From Quercus robur (lineage: Eukaryota > Streptophyta > Magnoliopsida > Fagales > Fagaceae): a stretch of 64,000 nucleotides of DNA. Below are positions 11,493-23,220 of the stretch, piece after piece. The position numbers and the translations under genes were made by a program. The stretch's first letter is position 1; each line of letters starts with the position of its first letter. The notes under the pieces were generated by a model. The model saw only the letters and a program-made list of their open reading frames with translations. It was not told where the DNA came from and did not search any database. Location of the stretch: positions 48,212,501 through 48,276,500 of the forward strand of contig NC_065539.1 of NCBI RefSeq assembly GCF_932294415.1. The letters run 5' to 3'.

Positions 11493-11860
11493 CCTGACAT
11501 TGATTTAGGATGAAGAGACAGAGGGTTTGGCAGATTAGGGTGGAACTTGAAGAAAAATGGTTTGAACTTTGAACATGAAAATTATACAGGCGTCAAAAAA
11601 AAAAAAAAAAAGCAAATAAGAGACGGTTCAAACTTCAAAGGAAAAGAAACAAAAAGAAAGAAAAAAGAGCTGCGTTTGACAAACCCAGCACCTTTTTCAT
11701 TCTTTCTCTATCCTCACTCATGTCCAGCACCTTTCGTGGAAAGATGCTCGTCGTAAGCTCACGTATAGGAACGCGCGTTGAAAATTTTATCGTAAAATCT
11801 CACGTAGCTTTCAACAACCTGGCACGTTCCTTGATTGTTTAATCTGGAAGCAGGCCGACT
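11493..11860 (-). pseudogene. 5' remnant of a small membrane-peptide gene copy
   Basis: Immediately beside the fold-back element, CCTGACATTGAT is the minus-strand start region (ATG TCA GG) seen at the 43.7 kb copy. The following leader also matches 43800-44130: AAAATGGTTTGAACTTTGAACATG, the AAAAGAAACAAAAAG tract, and CTTTCGTGGAAAGATGCT followed by a GCGCG-containing stretch. Exon 1 beyond the third codon, the intron and exon 2 are gone. It is the upstream half of a family member cut at or near the fold-back insertion. Confidence 0.6.
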
Positions 11861-13040
11861 TAGCCACATCTGGATTGGGCTGATTGCATCTGCGTCTTGT
11901 TTTGTTTTGTTTTTGTTTTTGTTTTTTTTTTTTTCACGCGTTTTTTAGATTGTAGTTACTGTTTATATATTGTTCAATAAACAGTAATAACAAAGTTTGA
12001 CTTTTCAAACTTTTTTGGACCAATCAGTGCACATCATGTACTGTTTACGGACCCATAAATTTCACTTTTCAATAACTTTTTCATTAAAAATAGATCTCAT
12101 GGTACTATTTACATATTTAAAAAGTTACAGTGTTTTTTAGTGGGTTGGGTTGGTTAATACACTGTGATGAGTTGGGTTGAAAAAACCTCTTAACTCAACT
12201 CATGCACATCCCTACTAACAACCATTTAGCAAGGCTGTTATGGGGTACCAATCAACAAATAAAGTTTCTCTCCAAATTAGTTGGATATAAACTCTTCAGA
12301 CTTCTATATATCTTATTTTTTGCTATGAATTTGGAAAATCTAACAGTTGAATTTCATGTTCCTTATGTTCTTAACATGCATATCAAATTTTGTTCAAATC
12401 GGTTATTATTTACTATTCGATCAATAAACTTATTTTTTATACATAGTTTTAGATTACAAAAACTTGAAATTTTAGTATTTCTTGATGCCATAGCAATTAA
12501 TTTTTTATTTTCTTGAAAATTTTCAAGTAAAAAGGATATAATAAGAATATGCAATTCAACTATTAGATTTTCAAAATCCACCCTCAATCTAAAGATATAT
12601 GAAAGTTTAGAAGGTTTATGTCTAAACTAATTTAGAAGGGAACTTTGTTCCCAATCAACTTGATTAACTTTTTTCTCTTATAAAAAAAAAAAAAAAAAAC
12701 TTGATTAACTTTTTACTTATTTTTAAGAAGGGATTTACTAATGTGTGTTTTTAAGGCATATATTAGTAAACTATTTTAGAAATTTTTTTTATGGAGAAAT
12801 GAAAAAGTACTTCACTGTTTTGACACTTTTTTCATTTTTTTAATAATTTTTTTTTCAAAATAGATGATTAATTAAAATATATAATTAATATGTGTTATAC
12901 ATTAGCCTAACCTTTTTAAGAAAAACAAATGAGAAACCAACGACGCTTTTTCTTTGAAAATTCACATCCACAGCGTTATATGGAAAAGTAACCAATCAAG
13001 AGGGACAAGTAATCATAATTAGTCAACAACAACATCGACG
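11861..13040. other. AT-rich intergenic DNA, no gene recognised
   Basis: No supported coding region. A run of A at about 12682-12699 is followed by sequence repeating the CTTGATTAACTTTTT motif that lies just before it. Short direct repeats suggest old MITE debris. Confidence 0.5.
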
Positions 13041-13047
13041 ACTCTTT

Positions 13048-13383
13048 GGGTCTGTTTGGATAGAACTTATTTTGCTGAAATTGAAAACTGAAAACTGAAA
13101 ACACTGTAGCAAAATAATTTTTAAATGTGTGAATAGTATCTGGGACCCATTTTTAATGAAAAAGTTGCTGAAAAGTGGAGTTTGTGGGTCCGTGAACAGT
13201 AAATAGGACCCACTGGTGTGCATTCCACGGCTTATTTTGTTGTGAACAGTACTTGAGTTTGATGAAAAGTGTACGGTAAATAGGCTGAAAAGTCAAAAAC
13301 AACAGCAGAAGAAAGAAAAAAAAAAAAAAAAAGACACAAAAACGCAAACGCAGACACAGAAAAGTTGAATCCAAACTCTGCCA
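13048..13383. mobile_element. MITE, GTTTGGATA terminal repeat family
   Basis: Left tip GGGTCTGTTTGGATA faces a right tip whose reverse complement is GGCAGAGTTTGGATTCA. The interior has the family hallmarks: ACTGAAAACTGAAAACACTGTAGCAAAATAA, read as short repeated blocks, and GGACCCA flanking GTGAACAGTA. The same family recurs at 60253. It is non-coding. Exact ends and target duplication are uncertain. Confidence 0.7.
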
Positions 13384-13509
13384 ATATCTTAAATGGTTAC
13401 TTGTCCATAAACGGTGCGCGTGTAATTAAATTTTAAAGAGCTTCTGCAGTCTACGACAACCAGTCCACCACCTTCGTCGACTAGTGCTATACTGCTACGT
13501 ACTCTCACA

Positions 13510-13770
13510 TAAGCAGCCACGCGCGGATCTGGATTCGCAATGATGGAGAAAGCTTTTGAGATAGCCCCTGTAAAAGCCGTTTTGGTACCCGCCTTCGCAT
13601 ACTTTGGGTAATCTCACGTGTAAGCTACGCGCGGACATAAATATGTGGACAGAACTATCAGTCTTTATTAATTATCATGCCTTTCAGTTTTTGCATGAAT
13701 ATGTGGACTTAATAATTAATATGCAGGTGTTAAAGCACGCGCGTACATGAATTGAGGAAAATATTGGGAT
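13510..13770. repeat. CACGCGCG-motif repeat cluster A
   Basis: Three units spaced about 105-115 bp, each with (AG)C(C/T)ACGCGCGG-like cores near 13519, 13632 and 13738, preceded in places by TCTCACGTGTAAG. The arrangement recurs at 16.6-16.95, 18.1-18.4, 19.8 and 20.07-20.3 kb. Confidence 0.6.
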
Positions 13771-15600
13771 AGAATGTTTGCTGTGAGTAATGCATGTTAC
13801 GATGATATTAAGGTTTTTAATTTTTAATTTTTTTAATATTATCATAATTTAAAATTTAAGAGAGTTGGTAAATATGTATCATCCATTTTAGAAATTTTTT
13901 TTATGAAAAATTGAAAAAATTGTCAAATCAGTTAGTTACATTTTCATTTTTCATAAAAATTTTTTAAAATGGTTTACAAACATCTGCCATTAGGGTATAT
14001 GTTAGTAAAATCTAAATTCAAAATATATCACATTATCTTAATCTCATCACATTTTTAAACAATGTAATGTTGTATTTTTGCATTGAGATTATATTAATGT
14101 AATATTACAATAATTTAATATTACGGTGTAATGTAACATTATGGTGAACCAAACTTCCCCTACATGTTAGTATTATGTAAATCTTCTGGATTGACATGTT
14201 AATAGTTAACTTTTAAAAAGAAAATTTTAAAAATTATTTATTATGTTGTTGATGTTTATTAATCTCATTCATTATAACCTTAATTTATAAATTTTGTGTA
14301 ACAAAGTAAATAATAGCCTTAAATTTTTTTTTAATCAGTGATATAAAATTTCAAATTTGAGAAAAAACCTTCTTCTCAAAATTTTTTATTTTTTTTTTGG
14401 AAAGCCCTTTGTAAATTTTATGGTATCCACCACTTTCGTAAAGTTGTAGTAGGGTGACTATTTGTGTTAGCAATTTAGCTTATTGTTTTGAGATAAGAGT
14501 ATTCGACTACATAAGTCAATTGTAACATGACTCATTTTCTTAATCATGATCTGTTAAAACCCCTCAACCCTAACATGGTTCATTTATTAAGGAGCTTCAC
14601 ATGATATGACATTTTATATATAGGTTGTATTGGGTCTAGAAAGACACAACTAAATTCAACTCATTTTATAAACATATTTGGCCAGGATGAGATTCTCTCT
14701 AATTTTTATTTAGATGTAAGACATGTGACATTTAAAAATCAAATAAATGACATGTGTCGCATATCCAACTAAAATATGAAAGAATTGGAGGATTTTAGAG
14801 GGAATCCTTTCCCAATGTGTATCGGCTTAACATAGAGGTGACAAATTTTAACCTTTTTTTTTTTTTTGAAAAAAAGAAGACCCAAAATGAAGTATTTATT
14901 AATATAATAATTAAAATTCTTTTAGTTACTCAGTTCTATATTATCAAACTCAAAATGTTGTTGGATAAAAATGACAACTTATTAATATAAATCGAGTCAA
15001 TTTTTTGTGGATAAAAAAAAAAACTAGTTCTCTCTTTTGAATAATAAGCGTGAGAATCCGGCCTACCTGTTACAGAATTTAAACATGTTCTCTTGCATTG
15101 ATAACAAAATTTGATGTCCAAAAAAAATGATGTAACATTAATATTAAAGACTAGAAAAATAAAAATAACATAATAATCAACACTTAGACTTGTAATAATT
15201 ACAAACTAAGATAATAAAAACTAGGAATCAGCAATTAGAGTTGAGTAGAGTCAACAATAAACCATTGAAAAATTTCAATAGCAATTTTATTAATTAGATA
15301 AACGGTAAAAAATACTGAAACTCGGTACCTTTTTTTTGTTTTGTTTTGAAATTACTAAAACTCGGTGCCTTAATTAAAAGAAAATGAATCCACTAACCTG
15401 GTCGGAAACTAAACCAAAGTAGGAAAAGAAGAGCTTTTAAGTTTTAACCGAAACAAATACGACAAGAAATAGTAGATATTAATTAAGTAATTAGGAATTA
15501 AACTTCTCAAAAAAAAAAAAAAAAAGTAATTAGACCTTAGGCCCAACGTTAGCAGGTCGGTTACGTACGTCCAAAAGGCCACTGATTTCTTCTTCTTCTT
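13771..15600. other. 3' flank of small-gene locus 1, paralogous to 47.5-49.4 kb
   Basis: From about 14400 onward this aligns with the flank of the 51.6 kb gene copy (47516-47950 plus 49037-49420). Shared landmarks are TATTTGTGTTAG, CGACTACATAAGTCAAT, CCTCAACCCTAACA, the CATGTTCTCTTGC.TTGATA stretch and AACATAATAATCAACAC. No open gene lies inside. Confidence 0.6.
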
Positions 15601-15676
15601 TTTTTTTTTATTAATTAAGAATTTATTGAATGAAAAAGGGAATTACAACAGATCAACACGATATAGAACTATTACT

Positions 15677-15679
<3 letters not shown>

Positions 15680-15717
<38 letters not shown>
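15680..15717 (+). repeat. Poly-A tract inside a short duplication
   Basis: A run of A about 37 nt long sits between two copies of AACACGATATAGAACTA (15655 and 15716), which suggests a small local duplication or retroposed tail. Confidence 0.6.
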
Positions 15718-15718
<1 letters not shown>

Positions 15719-16096
15719 ACGATATAGAACTAAAATAAAAAAGGAGCACTGAAAAATAAAAATTAAAAACACAATATAGAACAAGCAGAAAAGCTGCAAA
15801 CTTCACACCTCAGACAGTTTAACTAAGTAAAATCCACAAAAACATAATATAACCAACAAAAACAGAGCATGGACCACTACGTGTGATAAGAGACTTAAAC
15901 TATGCTAAGACACACTCGATTAAATGCTTAAATTCACAACGAGCTTTAAGTGTCACTTCTAGCAAGTACATGTAATATGTTAACCTACAAATATGGTGTG
16001 AAATTTACTATGTATAAATGGACTGAGTCGAGACTTTGCTTTATGCATGAGCTATAAACATTCTGAACATGCATGTACAGTTCATATTGGTCATTA

Positions 16097-16502
16097 TCAG
16101 ACCAAGGCTATGCCAGAGTCCGTAGTATTCTGAGCTGGAAGTTGAACTTGTAAAACGACGTCACCACCAGTACTTGTAACGCTGCTGCCAACAACTGTTT
16201 GGCCTCCACTGCTGGAAAAATTACTCCAATACTTGTATAGTGCAGCAATGAGGATCAGGAGGCTAATTATTGCTGCAAAGATCTTCACGCCCAAAAAAAA
16301 TTCTTCTTCCCTGTTAAAAGCAAAAGAACAATATTAGAGAGATAGATTTATCATTCAGAAAAAGTCGAACAACAACTTTAGTAGATAACTAGATATTAAT
16401 TGTTAATTAGTACATGATCAGGGGCGGAGGGTCTACGACTGTGACACTAGTGAAAGCGGTGGAAGGAGGTGGAACTGGAAAGTTTGAAAATGGTTTGGCC
16501 AT
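16097..16502 (-). CDS. Small single-pass membrane peptide, copy 1 (two exons)
   Basis: Unrecognised family. Exon 1 is 16414-16502 and exon 2 is 16097-16310, with a 103-bp intron (GTACTAAT...TTTTAACAG) joined in phase 2. Together they give 100 residues. Exon 1 is Pro-rich (MAKPFSNFPVPPPS...). Exon 2 has an acidic EEE start, a hydrophobic helix with core AAIISLLILIAALYKYW and a Ser/Gly/Val tail (TSTGGDVV). The paralogues start three codons upstream at ATG-ACA-GGT. Here that codon is ACG (16512-16514), so I use the internal ATG at 16502. Topology is inferred as one membrane helix with both ends polar; function is unknown. Confidence 0.6.
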
Positions 16503-16600
16503 GAAACCTGTCGTATAAATTTGTTATGAAGAGGAGGAAGGTTGGGGCGACTGGGTGGAAATGGATTCGAACTTGCACATGATTTGGACTTGGCGTTGTA

Positions 16601-16610
16601 CTTATATATA
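16601..16610 (-). promoter_or_regulatory. Probable TATA box of small-gene copy 1
   Basis: On the minus strand this reads TATATATAAG, about 90 nt before the ancestral start codon. A TATATAAG element is also found about 60 nt before the copy at 51.6 kb. Confidence 0.5.
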
Positions 16611-16619
16611 ATAGGCGGG

Positions 16620-16960
16620 TATGTACTTCGCGCGTGAGTCTATTACAAAGTTTTGCAAATTACTACTATCTTAGTTACCTGGTACACTTACACCTTCGCG
16701 CGTTAGGCATCTTTCCAGATGACTCGCGTGAGTCTATTACGAGTTGGACTATAATTTTTCAGATGACTTTGGTGATGCATGTCCATCCTACTCGCACACC
16801 TATGTCACGCGCGCCGATGTTAATTTTTGTTCAAAGAAATAATAAATTAAAACGTTCAATCTATATTAATTTTTGTTAAGGATCTGAATTTTTGAGACAA
16901 ACCCTTCTTCCAAAGCTACACCCACACGTAAGCCACGCGCGGAAGTACATTCTCATTTGG
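16620..16960. repeat. CGCG-motif repeat cluster B, upstream of small-gene copy 1
   Basis: Five CGCG-containing cores within about 310 bp (near 16629, 16694, 16723, 16807 and 16932), with TGAGTCTATTAC repeated at 16635 and 16730. CGCG is rare in methylated, AT-rich plant DNA, so a cluster just upstream of a gene is noteworthy. Confidence 0.55.
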
Positions 16961-17409
16961 ATTTGAACTTTCGTTTTGTTTTTGTTTTTTTTTTTTGAAA
17001 TCATCGAGGATATGAAGTTTTAGTAAGGGCTTTGCAAAAAAAAGCCAATATCACAACTTGTTACGTGATGGGTTGTGAGTGATGAGTTTACTATTAAGTG
17101 GCGAGTTGTGACAAAATCTTTATAATAAGTAAGGCTGTTCAAAACTCCCCACATGATCTAATAACTTTAGATGGCAGAAAAAGTGACCTGTCGCTGACAC
17201 TAATAACAACAGGTTGACTCGGTTTCGATTTGCGTGGTTGTTTTCAATCAAAACCGACGAAGGAGTAGCAAAGATACGGTGATCGATATCTTGTCAGATT
17301 TGAGTCTAAGAGAGAGGAGGAGGCGATGGTCAACGTGATCTCATCAAATTTGACCAAAACTGACTAGAGAATGGTGAGATTTCAGTGTGGAGATCGATAA
17401 GGTTAGTTG

Positions 17410-17857
17410 TATGGATGGAGCTAGGACTTGAAGTTAGGGAGACAGCTTTAACAATTGGCTTTGCTGCTTCTTAGCTACTGAGTTTTTTATTTATTTTTAT
17501 TTTTTATTTTATTTTTATGCATTCGTTTTTTGCTAGGTAAGAACACAATTATTTTGTTTAAAACTTTTTAAAGGGCTAGTTGTTCACTTGTTTGTTTTAA
17601 GTAAAGTTGGTTAATTATGCTTAATTGTTTATAACTTTATTATTGGTAATTTTTGTTATTGAGCTAATTTTTTTGGACTAGTATATTTTGTTTTAGATTT
17701 TAAATTTATAATTTTTTTAATGACCTTTAAATGAGAAAAATGGTAGAGTTACAAATTAATTTATAAATTGCTAATATAATGACTAGTTGACAAGTAAAAA
17801 AGTGACGTAAATGGTGGGGACATTGCCCCTCCTAGTCAATATATGCCTCCGTCCCTG
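17410..17857. mobile_element. hAT-like non-autonomous element, 448 bp
   Basis: Flanked by an exact 8-bp duplication GTTAGTTG (17402-17409 and 17858-17865). Imperfect terminal repeats: the left tip contains GGATGGAGCTAGG and the right tip, reverse-complemented, begins CAGGGACGGAGGC. The interior (ATTATTGGTAATTTTTGTTATTG...) matches the insertion at 23909-24494 in the opposite orientation. No open frame. Confidence 0.75.
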
Positions 17858-17865
17858 GTTAGTTG

Positions 17866-18120
17866 AAATCGCATTTTCATGTGAATACTTGCCAATTGAT
17901 TACTGATATCGATTTTAGGAGGCAGAGACCTGCCGCTAAACATTATCAGCGTCGGGTCGGCCTGGATGACTTGAGCGGCTAGGCCAATTAGCAGGTTAGG
18001 TTAGACACCCTTAGTAATATATATATATATATATATATATGTATTTTTTTTTGAGAATGAGACACCCTTAGTAATATGTTGTGAGCTTTGCACTCACCAA
18101 TCACACCGCCTTAAACCATT
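17866..18120. other. Spacer with (AT)n microsatellite
   Basis: An AT dinucleotide run lies at about 18018-18041, bracketed by two copies of GACACCCTTAGTAATAT (about 18003 and 18060). No gene is visible. Confidence 0.6.
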
Positions 18121-18410
18121 TCAATTCTGGTGTGCGATTTTACTTTTAAAGCCACGTACGGACGTGAATTTTGGGTTTTGAGACCGCCTCTCAAAAATGT
18201 TGTAAGTTGTCAATCACTCCACGTTGGTATACCTGCGGTTTTCTCAACTCAATTCTTACGGACATAGAGAGCCACGCGCAATTGTGAATTCTCGTTTTAT
18301 TGGAGTCGTTTGTAAAGCAGCTTTCCCACTGCCTTGGTGATCTCACGTAAATTGTAATTTGTAACCCACTCGCGGATGCGAATTTGCGGAGAGCTTCATT
18401 CAATAAGTCT
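18121..18410. repeat. CGCG-motif repeat cluster C
   Basis: Three related units near 18150, 18271 and 18370 (GCCACGTACGGACGTGAATT, GCCACGCGCAATTGTGAATT, CACTCGCGGATGCGAATT), about 100-120 bp apart and separated by GAG.C.G.TT...AAAGC.G blocks shared with cluster A and the 20.1 kb cluster. Confidence 0.6.
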
Positions 18411-19780
18411 TGGTCTTGGACCTCTTTTTCTTTTTTTTGCCTTTTTAGAAGGATCTCTAATCTCTTTCAGCTCTTGGCAATTTGTGGTAGAGCCGTAGGG
18501 GTAGATTGAAAGTGCCCTCATCACCGATTTTGAATTTCTCATAGCACGTCTCCACTCTCCATCAGCATCACTTTTTATCTTTTATTCCACTGAATTTTAT
18601 TGAGTCGGTTTGCAAAGCCGGACATCCAAATTTATTCCTAAAAGCAAATTTAGGACAAGAAACTACTCTATAAGATTTTAGCCAAATTTTAACACAGTAG
18701 ATTGTGAGCGACTATTTATTACTTATACATAAACTATTTTTTGGTATCATTTACTCTTTATCACATCATAGTTGTGACAAAAAAATAGTGTAATAGTTTG
18801 TGGTATTAGGTTTTTTTCATATGTAATTCTATAGCAGGTTTATATTAGGTACATATTGTTACTTGATAAAAATATCAATCACAATTTTACAATATGCTTG
18901 AATGTCAATTTATATTTTTTCAAAAAAACAAGTCAATTTATGATTAGACCATACTACTTAGACTTGTATTCATTATTCATGCTTGTACTTGGTGAAAAAA
19001 ATAAACTTATTGTGTATCAATCACAATTTTACAATATGCTTGAGTATCTATTTATAATAAGATAATATCATTTACATAGATCATCATTAATGTTTGGTGG
19101 AAAATGAAATTATTAAATATCAGTTATAAATTGACATCTAAGCATAATATGAAAATGGGCATAGGTTTATATGGCCGATTATGAGTGATGTAAAATAAAT
19201 AATAAATTCATATAAAAATAACAAATAATTAATCATATTCTAATACATAGAATGATAAGGAAAAGTGTAAGCTCACAAAAATTTTCATAACTTTTTGCCA
19301 TAATTGTAACGTGACAAAGTATGGTTGATGAAGAAAAAATAGTTGGTTTATGTGTAAGTTATAACTAACTACTCATACATCACAATTGTTATAAAAAAGT
19401 TGTGAAATAATTTGTTATTTTAAAATAACTAGAATAATAATAGTGAGAAATAATACAGAATGGGCCCGTATAACAATGTTGTTCTAGTAACATTATTTAA
19501 GTGTTTTGATTTAAGTGTTTTGAAAGTATATGTAAGCAAAAAATATTGTAAAAATATATATTATATTGTTTTTTTTTTTATAATATATATATATTATAGT
19601 GTTTAAATAATAAAAACTGTACAACGCAACCAAACATACCTTATTTCTAAAACAATTGGACTTTGTTTCTCTCAAACAAAACAAACAACGCTTTTGTCTT
19701 TTGCAAAACGTGGAGGCAGCCACCAACACCATCTTGGTTTTTGGGTGAATCGCACACTCAGGTTACTTGTCAGACTCTCA
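18411..19780. other. AT-rich intergenic DNA with an internal direct repeat
   Basis: The ATCAATCACAATTTTACAAT stretch occurs at about 18874 and again 143 bp downstream, each followed by ATGCTTGA, so a short segment was duplicated. No coding region is supported. Confidence 0.5.
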
Positions 19781-20300
19781 TCTCTCGCTTACAACGCCAC
19801 GCGAGGGTGTGAATTTTGAAGAGCTTCCTACAGTATATACACAGACAGGCGGGCCACGAGGAGAAATGTCCATCTTCCGGTATCAAGTTTCTATTTGTTT
19901 AAAATGATTGAGACAGTAATTAATTTTTGTTTAAATTTTTTTAATTTAATAATTTTAAATAGATAAGAGTTTTTTTTTTAGTAGAATGGTAAATCATGAT
20001 CAATTGTCCATTATAAAAACATTATAATTTCTCAGCAATGAGGCCCACCTTGGTATCATTATTACTCTCACATATTCAGCCACGCGCGGGTGTGAATTTT
20101 CAATTTTCGGAGTACTCATGCAGAATGATGGAGATGGAGATGTGGATTTTTGAGACAGTCTTTTTCAAAGCCGTTGATGTGGATTTTTGAGACAGTCTTT
20201 TTCAAAGCCGTTGTGGTAGCCACCACATTGGTACACTTTAAATACTTTCACGTGTTAAGCCACGCGCTGATATGAATGTTTGGACTTATTAGAATTCTAG
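19781..20300. repeat. CGCG-motif repeat cluster D with 37-bp tandem duplication
   Basis: Cores near 19799, 20082 and 20260 (CCACGCGAGGGTGTGAATT, GCCACGCGCGGGTGTGAATT, GCCACGCGCTGATATGAAT). Between the last two, an approximately 37-bp segment starting ATGTGGATTTTTGAGACAG (about 20139) is repeated in tandem. Confidence 0.6.
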
Positions 20301-20390
20301 AATCAGTTCTACTATGTCCAATGTCATTTTAACCTATCAAAGCCTACTTTATATATTTTAATACATAATTAATAATACACCATGTATCAT

Positions 20391-22862
20391 ATACTGACTG
20401 GCCCTCCTAAAATTTTAGAATTTGAACTTCTCAAAATTTAAAATTTAGTTCAATCACAAAAAGAAAAAAAAATAGACCTTACATTTTTTATAATTGATTC
20501 CTAAAACCTTTGAACCAGTCCATAAGTAGTATAAATACAACATACCCAAAAAAGAATGCAAAATACCAAGGCCCTAATAACCCAAAAAAATTTCTTCATT
20601 TACAAATCTCTAGTAGTAATGCCCAGTATAAAAGAAAAAATGAAAAAGAAAAGGAAAAGGAAAAGTAAAAATCCAAATGTCTCTTATGGTTGCTGTGCAC
20701 ACCAGCCACAATCGCGCCACCAGTAGCCACATTGCCTCTATCCCTCGAGTAGCAGTAGCCACAGCCATAGGCCCACATCCACAAACAACAGAACAAGGCC
20801 ATTCACAAACATATGTCTCTCTATTTGCTTTGGATTTGTGCTACAGTGGGAGTGGCTTGTGGATTTGTATCGTGTGATATTTTAAGTTTAAATCTATTAT
20901 ATAGATTTGGATTTGTGCTGCTAGTGCAATGTGAGTTATAGACTTAATCGTGTTGATTTTTTTTTTTTAGGCTAAATTAATAGCGTGGAATTGTGGATAT
21001 AAAAGTGATGCTTCTTGAAATACATATAATTTATACTTGTTAATAATAGACTATTTCGAAAATTAAGCTCAAAATCAATTATAAAAAATTGCAATACCAT
21101 AGAAGAATATATGAGACAGCTTTGTTAGTCAAACTTAATTTATCAAATAATGTACTTTCTTTAGAATAAATTATTTGTTTGTACTTAATAATTTTGTTGT
21201 ATTTAATTAGTTTGATCCCCTTGGAAAAAATTTCTGGCTCCACCACTAACCGAAATATGGTATAGTTTTTCCTTGGAAAGAGTCTTCCATATACTCCATT
21301 CCATATTCAAAGTTCTAAAATGGCTTCTCTTTGCCCATATTTTCCACTCAGCAAAGACAAAAAATATCAAGCTTCTTATCCTCATTAGTCCTTACGCTCC
21401 ATCGTCTACGAGTTTAGTGATAAGTAATGATGAATTGATAGAATTGTGCTATCGTGGAAACTAATCTCCCATGCCGTACGGATTCTATAACAACGAATTC
21501 CTCATCTAAGTTGTAGGCTTGTAGCTCACAATTTTAAAAAGTATGAAAGTATATATTTATTTGAATAAAATATTTAACTTCTTAGCGCTTTCGATACCAA
21601 CTTGTTCTTTTAAAAAATTTTCAAAATTTTTTTCTTTTTTACAGAACTCTTTTATTAGGTCTTTTTTCATTTTTCTTTATTTCTCACATTTAAAAACTCT
21701 TTTATCAATTTGTTTATCAAACAATTGTAACAATTTTAAAACAATTTAACATTGTAGTTCAATGCTTTAAATATTATAGCTCTTTTCAATTAAATCTATA
21801 TAATTTAACTCTGTGGTAAAAAAGAATATTTAAAAAATCTCTATAATTTAATTCTACTTCCTATGCCTTCAAATTTCTATAAACACTTGACGAGTGCACT
21901 AAAGAGTTCTAATTTTTAATGCTAACACATATTCTTTCAAAGTACCAAAAATCTGGACTATCAAAGTCATCTTCGTAACTTTCAATTTTCATGTTTCATG
22001 TTATTTCCTCCATGTTTTAAATTACTCGTTACACAAATTTCTCTTGCTTTGATACCAAAATTTGATGTGGGACAAAATTAAAATGATGCACGTTTAAACA
22101 TCAAAATAAGACAAGAAAAACAAAGTAACATAATAATCAACACCTAAACTTGCTTGTATTCAGCACAAACAAAGATAACAAAATCTCGAAATCATCAATT
22201 AGGTTTATCCTCTAGCCAAAGACAGGAAAATCCATTCATTCTCCTTGTAAAACAGTAGGGCTAATCTCTAGCCAAATACAAGGAGAATAAATGGATTTTG
22301 CGATCTAGCTAGCTAGTACTTGGGCAGCTTTAAAATCCTCCTGGCTTGACTGAAGTGCATAGAAATAAAGGTTTTTTTTAAATAATAATAAGAATTCATT
22401 CTATGAAAAAGAAAAATTACAGCAAATCAACACGATATAGAACAAGCAGAAAATCTGCAAAGCTCATAACTTAATTAGACACTAGTACAGTTATGCATGC
22501 TACCCTATTTAATTAAGTATAACTAACAAAAACTATAAATATAACAAACAAATTATTAAGACACTACAGCATGTAACTCTACGTGTGATACAAGATTTTA
22601 CTCAATGCATGAACTAAAAATTATGTACATGTACGGTAATATTTGTCATTATCATACCGAGGTTAAGGTAACATCGGTCATATTCGGAGCTGGAGATTGA
22701 ACTTGGACAACAACGTCACCGCCAGTACTAGTACTAGTAATGCTGCTTTCGCTGCCACTGCTGGAATAATTACTGATCCCATACTTGTATGGTACAGCGA
22801 TGAGAATCAGGAGGCTAATTATTGCTGCAGCGATTTTCACACCCAAAAGAAACTGTTCTTCC
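20391..22862. repeat. Segmental duplication, copy A (pairs with 24819-27296)
   Basis: About 2.47 kb, nearly identical to the block 4.43 kb further right. It contains, in order, a 5'-truncated hAT-like element (to 21248), non-coding sequence and exon 2 of a small-gene copy. The left edge joins unrelated sequence within the hAT-like element, so copy A is missing the element's first ~100 bp. The right edge is at the exon 2/intron border. Confidence 0.85.
22652..22862 (-). pseudogene. Orphan exon 2 of the small membrane-peptide family (copy 2)
   Basis: A 211-bp exon 2 with an intact frame: EEQFLLGVKIAAAIISLLI, the KYG segment and the TSTGGDVVVQVQ tail to a stop. An AG acceptor is present (CTTCAG), but the sequence beyond it is unrelated to the family intron and no exon 1 is found. 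It probably cannot make the family protein. Confidence 0.65.
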
Positions 22863-22865
22863 CTG

Positions 22866-23220
22866 AAGATGATAAAATATAGAGCCTGATGGGCCTACCT
22901 TAATGGGCCTGACGGATTGGAACTGTTGGGCCTGTGTAAAGATGATCCCATGCGCTTTGAAGGCCTATTGCTGACAGACATAGTAAGGGCCCATGACCCG
23001 AAGTCTCTATCGCCTAGAAAAGCCCTAAGATCCAAAAATGGAAATCCTTGCTCACCACGCTCAGAAGAATTTGTATTAGAGTCCCACATGGAAAAGATTT
23101 GGAAACCAAGAAGAAAAGCCAACCCTCTACCACTATAAAAGACCTAACACCCTCGCAAATCGAGGTACGTTTTTATGAACCCTCTCTAACGCTCTAGAGT
23201 GGTGAGAAGAAACTAGTTTT
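22866..23220 (+). mobile_element. LTR-like promoter fragment
   Basis: It has ACTATAAAAGACC (TATA-like, about 23132-23144) followed about 25 nt later by CGAGGTACG, then a short leader into CTTGCTTACTTGGGCG. This layout resembles a gypsy-type LTR end but no partner LTR or coding part was found. Identification is tentative. Confidence 0.35.
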
